DNA of 64,000 nucleotides, from contig NC_044577.1 of the NCBI RefSeq assembly GCF_901933205.1, positions 496,001 to 560,000 on the forward strand, given 5' to 3'. Of this stretch, positions 62,518-64,000 are shown in pieces (position 1 is the stretch's first letter; every line of letters starts with the position of its first letter). This DNA comes from Camarhynchus parvulus (lineage: Eukaryota; Chordata; Aves; Passeriformes; Thraupidae). The position numbers and the translations under genes were made by a program. The notes under the pieces were generated by a model. The model had not been told where the DNA came from and made no database searches. It saw nothing but the letters and a program-made list of their open reading frames with translations.

Positions 62518-63067
62518 TAAGGCACAGATTGCCCCATAATAGAATATTGAGTTAAACAAAATCCCCTTTTTCACAGCAGCACCTGAGTTTAACAGGCTTC
62601 TGCAGAAGTCTTCTTGAATTCTAAATTCTATTTACGTTGGAAAATCACCCGCAGAGACCTCAGGGTGATCAGAACCCTGGTTTCCTAACAGGAAAAGCAG
62701 GCACTTTATTGTAATTTTTATAATGGGCTTTCTAGTGCGTATTTCAAATCAGTCTTGTTTAGAAATTAAAGGTATTTTTGCTAAAGTGTTCTTGCTTCAA
62801 ATGCCTGTAAGATAACTGAGCAAATCTTGCATTTCACCCTGAAAATCAGGAAATAGCTCCATAAATGCAACCTTGAGGCTTTTGGATGGGATTTTGAAGT
62901 CTGATTTATGCTAACACACGCTAGTAAATAACAGAAATTGTCTGTGATTTGCTAAAGAGAAAAACACCAATTGTAAAGCTTTTTTTTGTTGTTTTTAAGA
63001 TAATTGGTTTTACCTTTAAAAAGGCAAATGCTTGAGAAGGGCAAGTACCAAGGGAGTAGCACGTAGC

Positions 63068-63246
63068 TGTTCCAGGGGAGGTTTAGGTTGGAGATCAGGA
63101 AAGGTTCTTCCCCCAGAGGGTGCTGGGCACTGCCCAGGCTCCCCAGGGAATGGGCACAGCCCCGAGGCTGCCAGAGCTCCAGGAGTGCATGGACACTGCT
63201 CCTAGGGATGCCCAGGCTGGCATTGTTGGGGTGTCTGTGCACTTGT
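63068..63246 (+). mobile_element. CR1 LINE fragment, older subfamily
   Basis: Sense copy: GGAGGTTTAGGTTGGAGATC, AGGAAAGGTTCTTCCCCCAG, TTGTTGGGGTGTCTGTG. It is the sense counterpart of 38097-38260 and ends about 110 bp before the exon at 63359. Confidence 0.85.
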
Positions 63247-63358
63247 GGAGACTCTGTGTCCCCTCCTGCTGCCCTGTCCCGGTGGGTGCTGTGCCCTGGG
63301 GATGGGGATGGCTCTGGCATGGGCTCTCACCAGGCTCTCCCTCTCCTCTCCTCTCCAG

Positions 63359-63475
63359 ACCAGCCTGGCTCACAGGCTCGTCAACCGCGAGGGCTCCGTG
63401 ACGCAGCTCCCGCTCTACACCTCGCCCTCCCTGCCCAACATCACCCTGGGACTGCCTGCCACCGGGCCCTCCAGC
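63359..63475 (+). CDS. HDAC4: HDAC4 coding exon, residues 327-365: PxLPxI ankyrin-binding motif
   Basis: 117-nt exon after CTCTCCTCTCCAG, 39 complete codons (Thr327-Ser365), phases 0 and 0. The donor is GTGAGT. It encodes [16 protein letters not shown] and then [24 protein letters not shown] at 349-354 is the PxLPxI/L motif bound by the ankyrin repeats of ANKRA2 and RFXANK. Ser350 inside it is the phospho-switch reported to swap ankyrin proteins for 14-3-3. The exon ends GPSS, after which avian HDAC4 continues in the next exon, outside the window. A 30-bp minisatellite begins about a dozen bases beyond the donor. Codons are very GC-rich at third positions. Confidence 0.98.
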
Positions 63476-64000
63476 GTGAGTGCCTCAGGGCTGGGGTGGC
63501 TGGGATCAGCCTCTGGGGTGGCACTGAGGCAGGGATCAGCCTCTGGGATGGCACTGAGGCTGGGATCTGGGATGTCAGTGGGACTGGGATCAGCCTCTGG
63601 GATGTCACAGGGCTGGGATAGCCTTTGGGATGTCAGTGGGGCTGGGATCAGCCCCAGGGCTGTCAGTGGGGCTGGGATCAGGCCCTGGGCTGTCAGTGGG
63701 GCTGGGATCAGCCTCTGGGATGTCAGTGGGGCTGGGATCAGCCCCTGGGCTGTCAGTGGGGCTGGGATCAGCCCCTGGGCTGTCAGTGGGGTTGGGATCA
63801 GCCCCTGGGCTGTCAGTGAGGCTGGGATCAGCCTCTGGGCTGTCACAGGGCTGGAATCAGCCTCTGGGATGTCAGTGGAGCTGGGATCAGCCTCTGGGCT
63901 GTCACAGGGCTGGGATCAGCCCCTGGGATGGCAGCAGGACTGGGATCAGCCTCTGGGATGGCAGTGGGGCTGGGATCAGCCCCTGGGATGTCACAGGGCT
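63476..64000 (+). other. HDAC4 intron, 5' part only
   Basis: Runs off the window. Apart from the donor region it consists almost entirely of the 30-bp minisatellite. Confidence 0.85.
63489..64000. repeat. 30-bp minisatellite, at least 17 copies
   Basis: Unit GCTGGGATCAGCCCCTGGGC then TGTCAGTGGG. Variants alternate CCCCTGGGC and CTCTGGGAT, and some copies have TGTCACAGG in place of TGTCAGTGGG. Early copies (63489-63600) are irregular; later ones are nearly uniform, and the array continues past the window end. It reads open on both strands, which is not coding evidence. Confidence 0.95.

Larger units (their letters stand above)
59968..63358 (+). other. HDAC4 intron, 3.4 kb
   Basis: Holds CR1 pieces at 61080, 62352-62517 and 63068. 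60000-61070 and 61140-62340 have no recognised element. The acceptor side is a strong CTCTCCT-rich pyrimidine tract (63336-63356). Confidence 0.85.

Noticed and set aside
63415..63846. Repetitive frames in the last 600 bp (10-residue repeats on both strands)
   Set aside because: Products of a 30-bp minisatellite, whose length is a multiple of three and so opens every stop-free frame; the true exon is 63359-63475.

Overview
The window is vertebrate nuclear DNA, almost certainly from a bird. Two things point there. The eight coding exons that can be joined match avian HDAC4 (class IIa histone deacetylase) nearly residue for residue. The introns are full of CR1 LINE fragments, the dominant avian retrotransposon, plus solo LTRs of types I associate with songbirds (the songbird assignment is recalled family knowledge, not tested). 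No second gene, RNA gene or bacterial-type feature was found.

The gene lies on the + strand. Eight exons, all with GT-AG introns and compatible phases, lie at 5695-5766, 28294-28538, 41497-41647, 44531-44651, 49645-49766, 57910-58041 (or 58050), 59855-59967 and 63359-63475. Together they encode 358 residues, taken as residues 8-365 if seven residues lie upstream as in known HDAC4. Independent landmarks agree with that numbering: Leu175 of the MEF2-binding helix, Ser246 of the first 14-3-3 site, Asp289 of the caspase site and Ser350 in the PxLPxI ankyrin-binding motif. The window therefore holds the N-terminal regulatory half: CtBP-type motif, glutamine-rich tetramerisation helix, MEF2-binding helix, nuclear localisation signal, 14-3-3 site, caspase site and ANKRA2/RFXANK motif. 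The first coding exon and the catalytic deacetylase domain lie outside.

Layout: 1-5694 is the 3' part of an upstream intron, with a candidate conserved element at about 1480-1935 and a MEF2/TEAD-like site just before the first visible exon. The 22.5-kb intron 5767-28293 holds most of the CR1 fragments, two solo LTRs, a 40-bp minisatellite and a pair of hairpins. The 13-kb intron 28539-41496 holds an LTR nested in a CR1, two more LTRs, a CpG-rich patch and a second 40-bp minisatellite. Later introns are shorter. They carry a recent 149-bp direct duplication on either side of exon 49645-49766, an AAT microsatellite, and a 30-bp minisatellite that starts just inside the last donor site.

The most interesting observation is a pair of 5' splice sites 9 nt apart at the end of exon 57910. 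The upstream choice keeps a DxxD caspase site at Asp289. The downstream choice, which has the better intron consensus, inserts three residues and removes the P4 aspartate. I saw no evidence of an entirely new biological system.
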